This document shows positions 39,635-49,069 of a DNA stretch of 51,427 bases, one piece after another. The notes below the pieces were generated by a model. The model had not been told where the DNA came from. It did no database searches and saw only the letters and a list, made by a program, of their open reading frames with translations. Within the stretch, counting starts at the first letter, position 1; each line of letters starts with the position of its first letter. The position numbers were made by a program, and so were the translations under genes. Source of the DNA: an uncultured Oscillospiraceae bacterium (GTDB taxonomy: Bacteria; Bacillota; Clostridia; Oscillospirales; Oscillospiraceae); NCBI GenBank assembly GCA_946546815.1, contig CAMNOL010000003.1, positions 1-51,427 on the forward strand, in the 5' to 3' direction.

Positions 39635-42600
39635 ATGAAACATCTGACAACAATTGCACAAAAGCAGCCGGAATTTCAGGAGATTCTCTCTCAGCTGGAG
39701 ACCGGACGCAGCCCCATCGCTGTTTCCGGCCTTTCTACCGTCCACCGGGCGCAGATGGCCGCCGCCCTCCGTGCCGCAACGGAACGGCCTCTGGTCATGG
39801 TCTGCGCCGATGAGCAGGAGGGAAAGCGTCTGCAGGGGGACCTGTCAGCCTTTACCGGAGAAACGGTGCCGCTGCTGGCCGGGCGGGAATTTGTCTTTCA
39901 CAACGCCACCGCCTCCCGCCAGTGGGAACACCAGCGGCTGAAGCTGCTTCACGGCCTGCAGACCGGGGAGATTTCGGTGCTGGTGGCCACGGTAGAGGGG
40001 CTGTTTCAGCGGACCATGCCGCCGAAGCTGCTGGAGCAGAGCGTCATCACCCTGAAGATCGGTGAGAGCTACCAGATGGAGGAGCTGACCCGTCAGCTGA
40101 CGGTGAGCGGCTACACCCGCTGCGCCCAGGTAGAGGGACCGGGCCAGTTTGCCCAGCGGGGCGGCGTGTTAGACGTGTTTTCCCCGGCGGCGGATGCCCC
40201 GGTCCGGGCGGAGTTCTGGGGTGAAGAGGTGGACACCATCGGAAAATTCGACCCGGACACCCAGCGCCGCACAGAGAATGTGGAACAGGCGATTCTGCTG
40301 CCGGCGGCGGAAACGGTGCTCCAGCTGGCCCCTGATGGGCTGCTGGGTCTGGTGGAGGCCATAGAGCGGCGAAAAATTCAGGTGGAAAAGGCGGCAAAAA
40401 GCCGCAAAAAACGGGATGTCGATTACCAGACGCTGCTGAACACACTGGAACAGGACAGCCGCGCCATTGCGGAGCGGGTGGCGTTCCCGGCGGCGGACCG
40501 GTATCTCGACCTGATCTATCCGGAGTTTGCCTGCGGCTGCGACTATCTGCCCTATGACGCACTGGTGTGCTGGGGAGAGTCCAACCGCTGCGTAGATGCG
40601 GCCAGCCACTATCTCTGGCGGGTGAACGAGGACATCACAGCGCTGTCCGGAAACGGCATCCTGTGGGGAGAAAACGTCAGATTCTGCGCTGAAATGGATC
40701 AGATGGGAGGGTATCTGGCCCGGGAGTATCCCAACGTGTATCTGGACTCCTTCCAGACCTCCATCCACCCGGCAGATCCCCGGGTGCTGGTGGCGGTGAA
40801 CTGCAAGCAGCTGCCCAGCTTCGGCAGCAGTCTGGAGACGGCGGAATCCGACCTGAAGCACTATCAGAACATCGGCTCCGCCGTGGTGGTGCTGTTCCAG
40901 ACCCAGGGCCGGGCCAAGGCCTTTTCCGATCTGCTGGAGGAGGCGGGGGTGTCCGTTCGTCTGGATCTGGAGCTGAACCGGCTTCCGGAGCCGGGACAGG
41001 CCGTGCTGAGCGTGGGCAGCATTTCCTCCGGCTTTGAGTACCCGGGCTTTGCCCTGATCTCCGAAGGGGGAGGCATGGGGGCCAGGCGGGGCAGAAAACG
41101 CGCCGCTCCGGCGAAGAAAAAGGCCACCAACCGGCAGAAGCTCCTGTCCTTTACCGACCTGGAGCCGGGAGATCTGGTGGTTCACGAAACCTACGGCATC
41201 GCCCGGTATGTGGAAATGACCTCCATGAAGGTGGACGGCGAGGTGCAGGACTATGTCAAGCTGGCCTATGCCGGCGGCGATCACCTGTATGTGCCGGCGA
41301 CCCGGCTGGATATGGTCAGCAAATACATCGGCGGCGGCGAGGATGTGGACGGGCACCAGAAGGTGAAGCTGTCCCGGCTGGGAGGCTCCGACTGGGGCCG
41401 CGCCAAGTCCAGAGCCCGGAAAGCCACCCAGGAGCTGGCGAAGGGACTGATTCAGCTCTATGCGGAGCGTCAGCGCCGGCCGGGCTACGCCTTTCACCCC
41501 GATGACCCCTGGCAGATCGAGTTTGAGAACAGCTTTGAATACCAGGAAACCGATGACCAGATCCGCTGTGTGGCGGAGGTCAAGGCGGATATGGAGCGGC
41601 CCGTTCCCATGGACCGTCTGCTCTGCGGCGACGTGGGGTACGGCAAGACCGAGGTGGCGCTGCGGGCGGTGATGAAATGCGTGCTGGAGGGCAAGCAGGC
41701 GGCGATTCTGGTGCCCACCACGGTGCTGGCCAGCCAGCACTACCAGACGGCGGTGCGCCGGTTTGAGGGATATCCCATCCGTATTGCGGTGATCAGCCGC
41801 TATCAGACGGGCAAAAAGGCCAAGGCCATTCTGGACGACACCAGAACCGGCATGATCGACGTACTCATCGGCACCCATCGGCTGCTGGCAAAAGGCATCG
41901 AGTTCAAGGATCTGGGGCTGCTGGTGGTGGACGAGGAGCAGCGCTTTGGCGTGAGCCAGAAGGAAAAGCTCAAGGAGCGGTTCAAGCAGGTGGACGTGCT
42001 GACGCTGTCCGCCACCCCCATTCCCCGGACGCTGAACATGGCCATGTCCGGCCTGCGGGATATGTCCACGCTGGAGGAGCCGCCTCAGGACCGCCAGCCG
42101 GTGCAGACTTATGTGCTGGAGCACGACTGGTCCATTGTAGTGGACGCCATCCGGCGGGAAATCGGCCGGGGCGGACAGGTCTACTACCTCCACAACCGGG
42201 TGGAGGACATTGAACGAACCGCCATTCTGCTCCGGGAGATGCTGGACGATGAGGATGTGCGCCTGGCTGTGGCCCACGGCAAAATGACCCAGGAACAGAT
42301 TTCCGACGTCATGGCACAGATGGTGGAGGGGGAGGTCCAGGTGCTGGTGTGCACTACTATCATTGAGACCGGAATCGACATTCCCAACGTGAACACCCTC
42401 ATCATTGAGGACGCCGACCGCATGGGATTGGCCCAGCTCCATCAGATTCGCGGCCGGGTGGGCCGCTCCAGCCGGCGGGCCTTTGCCTACCTGACCTATC
42501 AGCGGGGCAAAATCCTCAGCGATGTGGCCGCCAAGCGGCTGTCTGCGGTGCGGGAGTTTGCGGAGTTTGGCGCGGGCTACAAAATCGCCATGCGGGATTT

Positions 42601-43171
42601 GGAGATTCGCGGAGCAGGCAACCTGCTGGGCGCCCAGCAGTCCGGAAACCTGATGAGCGTGGGGTACGACCTGTACCTGAAGCTGCTGGAGGAAGCGGTG
42701 CTGGAGGAGCGGGGCGAAAAGCCGCTGCGGATCGAAGAGGTGAGCGCGGATCTGTCCGTTTCCGCCAGTATTCCCCCCTGGTTTGTGCCCTCTGCGGAGC
42801 AGAGAATGGATCTGTACCGCCGCATTGCCCGGGTCCGCACCCCCCAGGACGGGGAGGATATCATCGACGAGCTGGTGGACCGGTTCGGAGATGTGCCCAG
42901 AGAGACCGGAAATCTGGTGCAGATTGCGCTGCTGAGAAGTGCGGCGGCGGGGTGTGATATGACAGAGATCCGTCAGAAGGGGCTGCAGATCACCTTCTTC
43001 CTCCGGGAATTCCTGCCCAGGAAGTTTGCAAGGCTGGCGGCGCTGCCCGAGCTGAAGGATCGGATCATGGCGGCCAACATCGACAGACCCAATGTGGTAC
43101 TGAAGCTCAAAGCGGGAGAACCTCCGCTGAAGTGGGCAAAAAAACTGGTGGAACTCTACGCCGAGTGCTGA
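39635..43171 (+). CDS. mfd: Transcription-repair coupling factor
   Basis: 1178-aa SF2 translocase that removes RNA polymerase stalled at lesions and recruits UvrA. Layout: UvrB-like N-terminal domains (to about 350), CarD-like RNA polymerase interaction domain (about 500-570, LEPGDLVVHETYGIARY), RecG-like helicase with Walker A GDVGYGKTE (665-673), DEEQ box and motif VI QIRGRVGRSSRRA, and the C-terminal D7 domain. pth-mfd order is common in Firmicutes. GTGAGGA precedes ATG 39635. Confidence 0.97.
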   Translation: MKHLTTIAQKQPEFQEILSQLETGRSPIAVSGLSTVHRAQMAAALRAATERPLVMVCADEQEGKRLQGDLSAFTGETVPLLAGREFVFHNATASRQWEHQRLKLLHGLQTGEISVLVATVEGLFQRTMPPKLLEQSVITLKIGESYQMEELTRQLTVSGYTRCAQVEGPGQFAQRGGVLDVFSPAADAPVRAEFWGEEVDTIGKFDPDTQRRTENVEQAILLPAAETVLQLAPDGLLGLVEAIERRKIQVEKAAKSRKKRDVDYQTLLNTLEQDSRAIAERVAFPAADRYLDLIYPEFACGCDYLPYDALVCWGESNRCVDAASHYLWRVNEDITALSGNGILWGENVRFCAEMDQMGGYLAREYPNVYLDSFQTSIHPADPRVLVAVNCKQLPSFGSSLETAESDLKHYQNIGSAVVVLFQTQGRAKAFSDLLEEAGVSVRLDLELNRLPEPGQAVLSVGSISSGFEYPGFALISEGGGMGARRGRKRAAPAKKKATNRQKLLSFTDLEPGDLVVHETYGIARYVEMTSMKVDGEVQDYVKLAYAGGDHLYVPATRLDMVSKYIGGGEDVDGHQKVKLSRLGGSDWGRAKSRARKATQELAKGLIQLYAERQRRPGYAFHPDDPWQIEFENSFEYQETDDQIRCVAEVKADMERPVPMDRLLCGDVGYGKTEVALRAVMKCVLEGKQAAILVPTTVLASQHYQTAVRRFEGYPIRIAVISRYQTGKKAKAILDDTRTGMIDVLIGTHRLLAKGIEFKDLGLLVVDEEQRFGVSQKEKLKERFKQVDVLTLSATPIPRTLNMAMSGLRDMSTLEEPPQDRQPVQTYVLEHDWSIVVDAIRREIGRGGQVYYLHNRVEDIERTAILLREMLDDEDVRLAVAHGKMTQEQISDVMAQMVEGEVQVLVCTTIIETGIDIPNVNTLIIEDADRMGLAQLHQIRGRVGRSSRRAFAYLTYQRGKILSDVAAKRLSAVREFAEFGAGYKIAMRDLEIRGAGNLLGAQQSGNLMSVGYDLYLKLLEEAVLEERGEKPLRIEEVSADLSVSASIPPWFVPSAEQRMDLYRRIARVRTPQDGEDIIDELVDRFGDVPRETGNLVQIALLRSAAAGCDMTEIRQKGLQITFFLREFLPRKFARLAALPELKDRIMAANIDRPNVVLKLKAGEPPLKWAKKLVELYAEC

Positions 43172-43190
43172 AAAATACCTGAAAAGAGAA

Positions 43191-43220
43191 AACGGCTGGC
43201 CCAAAACCGGGCTGGCCGTT
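43191..43220 (+). terminator. Likely terminator after mfd
   Basis: AACGGCTGGCCC (43191-43202) pairs fully, with two G-U, with GGGCTGGCCGTT (43209-43220); the T tract that follows is poor. Confidence 0.65.
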
Positions 43221-43356
43221 GCTTATTTGCCAAAGTAGTGGTAAAATGAGGCAAAAGAGACAGCCCATGCCTCCGGCATGGGCGCCCAGTGAAAAGTGCG
43301 CACAGGGAGTCGGCATGGCGGCCGGCTGCTGAAGGCACAGCGAAAGAGGGGATTCT

Positions 43357-44349
43357 ATGACCAGGGAAACCATATTGGCACTGCTGCGGCAGAATCCGGA
43401 GGGCTACACCTCCGGCGAGGCCATGAGCAGAGAGCTGGGAATATCACGGGCAGCGGTGTCCAAAGCGGTCAGCGGACTGCGGCAGGAGGGCTACGAGATT
43501 GAGGCAGTTACCAACCGCGGCTATCGGCTGATTTCCGGACCGGACCGGCTGAGCCGGGGGGAAATTCTGCCCTGGGTCCATGTGGAGCACGTGGGCCGGA
43601 TACTGGAGTGCTTTCCGGTCATTGATTCCACCAACAACTACCTGAAGCGGGAGGCGCAGCACCTCAGCGACGGCACAGTGGTGGTGGCCAATGAGCAGAC
43701 CGGAGGCCGGGGCCGTTTGGGGCGCACCTTCCAGTCGCCGCCGGACACGGGAATCTATCTCAGCGCACTGCTGCGCCCGGATCTGCCCCCGGTCAAAGCG
43801 CTGAACCTGACTGCCTTTGTGGCGGTGGCCATCTGCGAGGGCATTGAAACTGCCACCGGGCTGAGCCCCCAGATCAAGTGGACCAACGACATTGTGCTGA
43901 ACCGAAAAAAGGTCTGCGGAATCCTTACGGAGATGTCCATCGAAGGGGAGAGCGGAGCGCTGCAGCACATCATCACCGGCATCGGCATCAATGTGAACCA
44001 GAAGGAAGGGGACTTTCCGGAGGACATCCGGGAGATTGCCGGCTCCCTGGCCATGGCGGCGGGAAAACCGGTGTCCCGGGGCCGTCTGACGGCGGAGATC
44101 ATCAATGCACTGGATGAGATGTATGCTGCCTGGCTGTCCGGCGGCGGAGACTATCTGGAACGCTACCGGGAGCGCTGCCTGACGGTGGGACAGCCTGTGA
44201 AGCTGCTGCGGGCCAACGGAAGTGTGGAGCCCGCCCAGGCACTGGCGATAGACGACAACTTCGGACTGGTGGTCCGGCACCCGGACGGCCGCATGGAGAC
44301 CATCACCTCCGGTGAGGTCAGCGTCCGGGGACTGTGGGGCTATGTGTAA
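43357..44349 (+). CDS. birA: Bifunctional biotin ligase/repressor BirA
   Basis: 330 aa. Residues 1-60 form a winged helix-turn-helix (EAMSRELGISRAAVSKAVSGL). The ligase domain has the biotinyl-AMP motif GRGRLGR at 117-123, KWTNDIVLN and a C-terminal SH3-like domain. It biotinylates carboxylase/decarboxylase carrier proteins and represses biotin genes when bound to biotinyl-AMP. GAAAGAGGGG precedes ATG 43357. The next ORF starts 3 bases after the stop. Confidence 0.96.
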   Translation: MTRETILALLRQNPEGYTSGEAMSRELGISRAAVSKAVSGLRQEGYEIEAVTNRGYRLISGPDRLSRGEILPWVHVEHVGRILECFPVIDSTNNYLKREAQHLSDGTVVVANEQTGGRGRLGRTFQSPPDTGIYLSALLRPDLPPVKALNLTAFVAVAICEGIETATGLSPQIKWTNDIVLNRKKVCGILTEMSIEGESGALQHIITGIGINVNQKEGDFPEDIREIAGSLAMAAGKPVSRGRLTAEIINALDEMYAAWLSGGGDYLERYRERCLTVGQPVKLLRANGSVEPAQALAIDDNFGLVVRHPDGRMETITSGEVSVRGLWGYV

Positions 44350-44352
44350 AAC

Positions 44353-44727
44353 ATGACGAGAACTCGGAGACTCAGACTGCTGGCAGCGGTCATCGCATTT
44401 GCCGTCGTGATAGGAACCATTGGGGCGTTTTTCAACAGCTTTGGGAGCATGAAACACTTGCCCGCCGGAGCGTACCTGGCCTCTTATCCGTCACCGTCAG
44501 GCAGGGAACAGGTCAACCTCTATCTGTGCGGCGGAAACGCCACCACGGACTTTTCCATTCGGGGCGAGCTGGAAACCATGGAGGATGACAGCATCAGGAA
44601 CATTTACTGGTGCTATCACGAGGAGAGCGCCGATGTGGTGTGGGAGAGCGATGGAGTGGTGTCCATCAACGGACACCGGATGGATCTGTCAGCCAACGAG
44701 CACTACGACTGGAGAAAAGAATCCTGA
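44353..44727 (+). CDS. Small membrane-anchored protein, DUF5412-like
   Basis: 124 aa. An N-terminal hydrophobic segment (about 8-30, after basic MTRTRRLR) is an uncleaved anchor or signal. The extracytoplasmic part ends with IYWCYHEESADVVWESDGVV and SINGHRMDL, a pattern I associate with DUF5412 proteins; the family call is tentative. Function unknown. ATG 44353 is 3 bases after birA, implying translational coupling. Confidence 0.75.
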   Translation: MTRTRRLRLLAAVIAFAVVIGTIGAFFNSFGSMKHLPAGAYLASYPSPSGREQVNLYLCGGNATTDFSIRGELETMEDDSIRNIYWCYHEESADVVWESDGVVSINGHRMDLSANEHYDWRKES

Positions 44728-44736
44728 GAAGAAGAT

Positions 44737-44768
44737 CAGCGGCGGACCGTTCTGGCCCGCCGCTGTTT
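44737..44768 (+). terminator. Intrinsic terminator after the birA operon
   Basis: CAGCGGCGG (44737-44745) and CCGCCGCTG (44757-44765) form a 9-bp stem followed by TTTG. Confidence 0.75.
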
Positions 44769-44777
44769 GTCCGGGAA

Positions 44778-44816
44778 AACCTGCCACTTGCGCAGGAGGG
44801 CAGGTTCCGTTATAAT
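44778..44816 (+). promoter_or_regulatory. Promoter of the subtilase gene with overlapping inverted repeat
   Basis: TTGCGC (44788-44793), 17-base spacer, TATAAT (44811-44816). AACCTGCC (44778-44785) and GGCAGGTT (44799-44806) flank the -35 box, so a repressor or activator could bind there; it could also be a residual terminator arm. Confidence 0.7.
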
Positions 44817-44893
44817 AAGTTTAAATTTGTGAAAAAACCACATGATTCCCATGCCAATTGTTCCGTTTTCGAAGATTTTTTTGAGGTGTTTTT

Positions 44894-47800
44894 ATGGGTA
44901 GACTTCCGCAAAAACTGATTTCCCTGCTGCTGGCCCTCGCTCTGACGGCGGCGCTTCTGCCTGACTCTGTGCTGGCAGAGCAGATGGCCCCTGACGGGAG
45001 CGCAGCCATGACAGAGGACACCTCCTGGACAGAGGAAACCGTTTCCGCGGAAGGGGAATCTTCTGATACTGATCCACAGCCGGAGGAGCCTGTGGCGGAA
45101 GAACAGCTGACTTCGGAAGACACTGCCGCTGCCGAACCGGAGGACAGCTCCGCTCCGGATGAGACAGAGCCGGAGGACGCCGAAGAACTGGAGACGCTGG
45201 GGGAACAGCCCGATGCCCCGGATGCCTCCGAAGAGCCTGACGAAGAGGAGGAACCGGCTGCTGCTCAGCGGGAGACCGTGGACTCTGCCGCCGAGGTGGC
45301 CAGCCTTATCGGGGAGCACTGGGACGAGGGGTATTTCCAGCAGGCGGTGGTGGACCCGAAAAAAAACCGGGTCACGGTGGATGGAAACCGCTCCACAGTT
45401 TCCGATGTGTTCGGACAGGAGGCAGAGGAGGCGGACATCCTGGACTCTGCCGGAACCGCCGAGGCGTATTTTGAAGACACCTGCTACGAGACCGAGGTGC
45501 AGAAGGACGGTACCGTGGAAGTCACCGCCCCCTGGCAGACCCGCCGCATTGTGGTCAGTGCCAAGGAGCTTCCGGAAGATTATGGGGCGGAGACCATTCT
45601 CGAATACCGGGAATACCACCAGTTTGTGCTGCAATTTGCCACGGAAGAGGCGACACAGACGGCTTACGACCAGCTTTCCGGGGACTACGACTGCTATGTG
45701 GACCAGGTGTTCACCGCAGAAGATTCCCTGCTGGAAGAAGGGGGCACCACCTCAGAGAAAACCGGAAGCTGGGGCGCGGCGTACATGGGTATGGAGGGGC
45801 TGAAGCAGCACTCCCCCTTCAACAGCTCCTCCACCGCTTCCGTGGCCATCATTGACACCGGCTGCGACGTGGAAAACGACTATTTTGCCGGACGGTCCAT
45901 CAGCGCAGCCAGCCGGAACCTTCAGGACGGCAGCAGTGATATCAGTGACGTGACGGGGCACGGCACCCATGTGGCGGGGATTGTCTCCGGCTGCACGCCG
46001 GACAACGTGTCGCTGATGATTCTGCGGGTCTTTGACCAGAGCGGACACGCCACCCTGCTCACGGTAGATGTGGCGCTGAAGTACGCGCTGGAGCAGCAGG
46101 CCGACGTCGTCAACATCAGCCTTGGACAAAGCACTGCCTCCGGAGCGTCCAACAACCACACGCTGGATGACGCGCTGGCAGCGGCGAAGGAGGAAGGCGT
46201 TCCGGTGGTCTGTGCCGCAGGCAACGCGTCCAGGGACGTGTCAGCCACCTACCCTGCCAGCAGCGCCGACACCATTGCGGTGTCTGCTGTCAACCGCAAC
46301 GGGGTCTTTGCAGCCACCTTTTCGGAGGAGCCGGATGAGAGCGTGCTGGGGAGCGGGCGACTGGGCTCCAGCTATGGAGAAGGAATCGACTTCTGCGCCC
46401 CGGGCGTGAACATTGTCAGCGCGTGGCCCGGCGGCACCAACACCCAGTCCGGCACCTCCATGGCCTCTCCCCACGTCGCCGCCGCGTTTGCGTGGCTGCG
46501 GCTCAGCGATCCCACAGCCTCCGTGGAGCAGCTGTACGAGAGCCTGAAGGGGCTGTGCAAGGACCTGGGAGAACCGGGAAAGGACCACTATTACGGCTGG
46601 GGGTGCCCGGATCTGAGCGGTCTGGCGGAAAACAGCTGCAGCCATCAGTGGACCGCTCAGGTGACGGAGCCCACCTGTACCGCCAAGGGCTACACGGAGT
46701 ACACCTGCCAACGGTGCGGAAAGCACTACCTCCGGTCCTACACTGCCATGATCCCCCACCAGCTGGAGGAGCAGGGAGACGGCACCGCAGTGTGCGCCAG
46801 CTGTGGACAGAAGGCACAGGTCGTCTTTGACGGCGGCCTGCGCTGGAGCTACGACGGCGCTTCCCAGACGCTGACCGTCACCGGCAGCGGCGCGCTGAAA
46901 ACCGCCCCCTGGGAGGGCCTGTACGCTCCGGAGCGGATAAAAGGTCTGGTACTGGAAGGCGTCACCGGCATTGGGGACGAACTGTTCTCTGAATACCCGG
47001 TTTTGAAAACGGCGGAGCTGGGAGACAGCTTGGAATCTCTGGGAAAGAATGTCTTTTACGGCTGTACAGCGCTGCAAAAGGTGGACCTGCCCGCCAGCCT
47101 GACTGACATCGGAGCGGGAGCGCTGTGCGGCTGCACTGCGCTGGAAAGCTTCACTCTGGACGGGAAAAACACCGCCTTTGTCGTCAGCAGCAACGGTTTT
47201 TTGTACAACACCGGGCGCACAGAGCTGATCGCCTGCGCGGCTGGATACACCAACCAGGGCAATGATTACCGCTACACCGTGCCCGCTTCGGTGAAGCGGA
47301 TTCGCCAACGGGCTTTTGACGGCTGCATCCATGTGGCCACCCTCATCCTGCCCACCGGGCTGCAGGAAATCGGCGGTGAGGCATTTGCCCGCTGCGCCAG
47401 CCTGAAAACGGTCTATGTGAAGTGTGACCAGCCGGAACTGGGCGAAAATCTGTTCACCGGCGACACCACCGTGCTGTATGTCTCCCAGGGACTGAAGGGC
47501 TGGGACAGCGCCCTTGCCCCTGCCCTGGGGGGAACCCTCACCTGGAAAAGCTACGTGGGCAATCTGGAAGACTGGATCATGACACTCAGCGCTACGGAGT
47601 GGTCCTACACCGGAAATCCCCGGCGGCCGGGCATCATCCTGACCAACGGAGACACCGTTGTCCGGAATTACTCGGTGAAAGACGCAGCGGGGAATGTGAC
47701 CAGTCCTGCCAATTACGCAGATTATTTCACCTTCAGCTACACCAACAACACAGAGCCGGGACGGAACACCGCCACCGCCGCCGTTATCGGCACGAAGATT

Positions 47801-48931
47801 TATTACGGCACCCAGACATTAAACTTCTCGATATGGCTGGACACGCCGGAGATGACCTCTCTGACCACCGGCGCCAACACCGTCACGGTGCGCTGGCAGT
47901 GGGTGGACCATGCGGCGAAGTACCGGGTACTGCGCAGAACCGGTAACGGGGACTGGGAACAGCTGGGCGACACGGCCAAAACCTCCTTTACAGACAAGAA
48001 GCCCGTCTCCGGCGAGAAGAATACCTATACGGTCTGCTGCATCGGAGCGGACGGCGGACCAACCAGCCGCATCAGCGCTGATGGTCTGGGCGTGGCGTTT
48101 GTGAAGGCGCCGGAGCTCAGCGGCGTGCAGGAGGTCAGCGGCGGCATCCGGGTCAGCTGGGGTGCGGTGCAGGGCGCGGCACAGTACCGGGTGTTCCGCA
48201 GAACCGGCTCCGGCGGCTGGAAAAAGGTGGGCGACACGGCTAAAACCTTCTATACGGACAGAAAACCGGTTTCCGGCGAGAAAAATTTCTATACCGTCCG
48301 CTGTATGGATGAGGACGGGGATTACATCAGCAAGTACGACACCACCGGCATGAGCCTGGACTATGTGGCGCCGCCGGTGCTCAGCGGTGCTGCCTGTGTC
48401 AGCGGCGGCATCCGGGTCACCTGGAAGACGGTACCGGGGGCGTCCAAGTACCGGGTGCTGTGCAAAACCGGTTCCGGCGGTTGGAAACGGGTGGGAGACA
48501 CCAAGTCCGCTTCCTTGATCGCCAAAACCAGCGACGGCAGAAGCGTTCTGCGCCCGGGCACCAAATACACCTTCACAGTGATGTGCCTGTCTGCAGACGG
48601 GAAAAGCAGCATCAGCCGATTCGACACCGTTGGGCGGAGTACGGTATATGTCCCGGCTCCCTCGCTGACCGCGGCGAAGAACCTGAAAGGACGAAAACTG
48701 AGGGTCAGATGGAAAAAGGCTGCCGGTGCCACCGGGTACCAGGTGCAGTACGCCCGGAACCGGAGGATGAGAAAGGGGAGAATCGCCCGGACTTCTGCGG
48801 GGGAAAAGGTGCTCTCCCGTCTGAAAAAGAAGAAAAAATACTATGTCAGGGTGAGAGCATTCAAAAAGGTTGCCGGGAAGACGTATTACTCCGGCTGGAG
48901 CAGTGTCAGGCGCGTTGCGATTAAAAAGTGA
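44894..48931 (+). CDS. Large secreted subtilisin-like (S8) protease
   Basis: 1345-aa multidomain surface or secreted protease. Signal peptide 1-28 (cleavage after VLA). Residues 29 to about 125 are very acidic Glu/Asp/Pro-rich, followed by a propeptide-like region. The S8 catalytic domain has Asp321 (IIDTGCD), His356 (GHGTHVAG) and Ser522 (SGTSMASPH). Then come a Cys-rich segment (about 580-650, TCTAKGY and CQRCGKHY), leucine-rich LRR_5 repeats (about 680-870), an Ig-like YTG domain (about 890-980) and four Fn3-like modules (about 983-1345), the last rich in Lys/Arg. No LPXTG motif; the basic end may hold it at the wall. Function probably extracellular proteolysis. Confidence 0.93.
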   Translation: MGRLPQKLISLLLALALTAALLPDSVLAEQMAPDGSAAMTEDTSWTEETVSAEGESSDTDPQPEEPVAEEQLTSEDTAAAEPEDSSAPDETEPEDAEELETLGEQPDAPDASEEPDEEEEPAAAQRETVDSAAEVASLIGEHWDEGYFQQAVVDPKKNRVTVDGNRSTVSDVFGQEAEEADILDSAGTAEAYFEDTCYETEVQKDGTVEVTAPWQTRRIVVSAKELPEDYGAETILEYREYHQFVLQFATEEATQTAYDQLSGDYDCYVDQVFTAEDSLLEEGGTTSEKTGSWGAAYMGMEGLKQHSPFNSSSTASVAIIDTGCDVENDYFAGRSISAASRNLQDGSSDISDVTGHGTHVAGIVSGCTPDNVSLMILRVFDQSGHATLLTVDVALKYALEQQADVVNISLGQSTASGASNNHTLDDALAAAKEEGVPVVCAAGNASRDVSATYPASSADTIAVSAVNRNGVFAATFSEEPDESVLGSGRLGSSYGEGIDFCAPGVNIVSAWPGGTNTQSGTSMASPHVAAAFAWLRLSDPTASVEQLYESLKGLCKDLGEPGKDHYYGWGCPDLSGLAENSCSHQWTAQVTEPTCTAKGYTEYTCQRCGKHYLRSYTAMIPHQLEEQGDGTAVCASCGQKAQVVFDGGLRWSYDGASQTLTVTGSGALKTAPWEGLYAPERIKGLVLEGVTGIGDELFSEYPVLKTAELGDSLESLGKNVFYGCTALQKVDLPASLTDIGAGALCGCTALESFTLDGKNTAFVVSSNGFLYNTGRTELIACAAGYTNQGNDYRYTVPASVKRIRQRAFDGCIHVATLILPTGLQEIGGEAFARCASLKTVYVKCDQPELGENLFTGDTTVLYVSQGLKGWDSALAPALGGTLTWKSYVGNLEDWIMTLSATEWSYTGNPRRPGIILTNGDTVVRNYSVKDAAGNVTSPANYADYFTFSYTNNTEPGRNTATAAVIGTKIYYGTQTLNFSIWLDTPEMTSLTTGANTVTVRWQWVDHAAKYRVLRRTGNGDWEQLGDTAKTSFTDKKPVSGEKNTYTVCCIGADGGPTSRISADGLGVAFVKAPELSGVQEVSGGIRVSWGAVQGAAQYRVFRRTGSGGWKKVGDTAKTFYTDRKPVSGEKNFYTVRCMDEDGDYISKYDTTGMSLDYVAPPVLSGAACVSGGIRVTWKTVPGASKYRVLCKTGSGGWKRVGDTKSASLIAKTSDGRSVLRPGTKYTFTVMCLSADGKSSISRFDTVGRSTVYVPAPSLTAAKNLKGRKLRVRWKKAAGATGYQVQYARNRRMRKGRIARTSAGEKVLSRLKKKKKYYVRVRAFKKVAGKTYYSGWSSVRRVAIKK

Positions 48932-48954
48932 GGAAAACAGACGAAAAATAACTA

Positions 48955-48983
48955 TTGAAAAAGTAAATTATATATGTTACAAT
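48955..48983 (+). promoter_or_regulatory. Sigma-A promoter of ppk
   Basis: TTGAAA (48955-48960), 17-base spacer, TACAAT (48978-48983). The leader carries a hairpin GTTCCGGG (49009-49016)/CCCGGAAC (49028-49035). Confidence 0.85.
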
Positions 48984-49069
48984 CATAGCGGCAGAGAACA
49001 CACCCGATGTTCCGGGTGGGAAAAAACCCCGGAACAGCGGAGGATTGATCACAGAAGGGAGGATGCTCC

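Noticed and set aside
40169-43204. 1011-aa minus-strand ORF opposite mfd
   Set aside because: Antisense shadow of mfd, without start signals or recognised domains.
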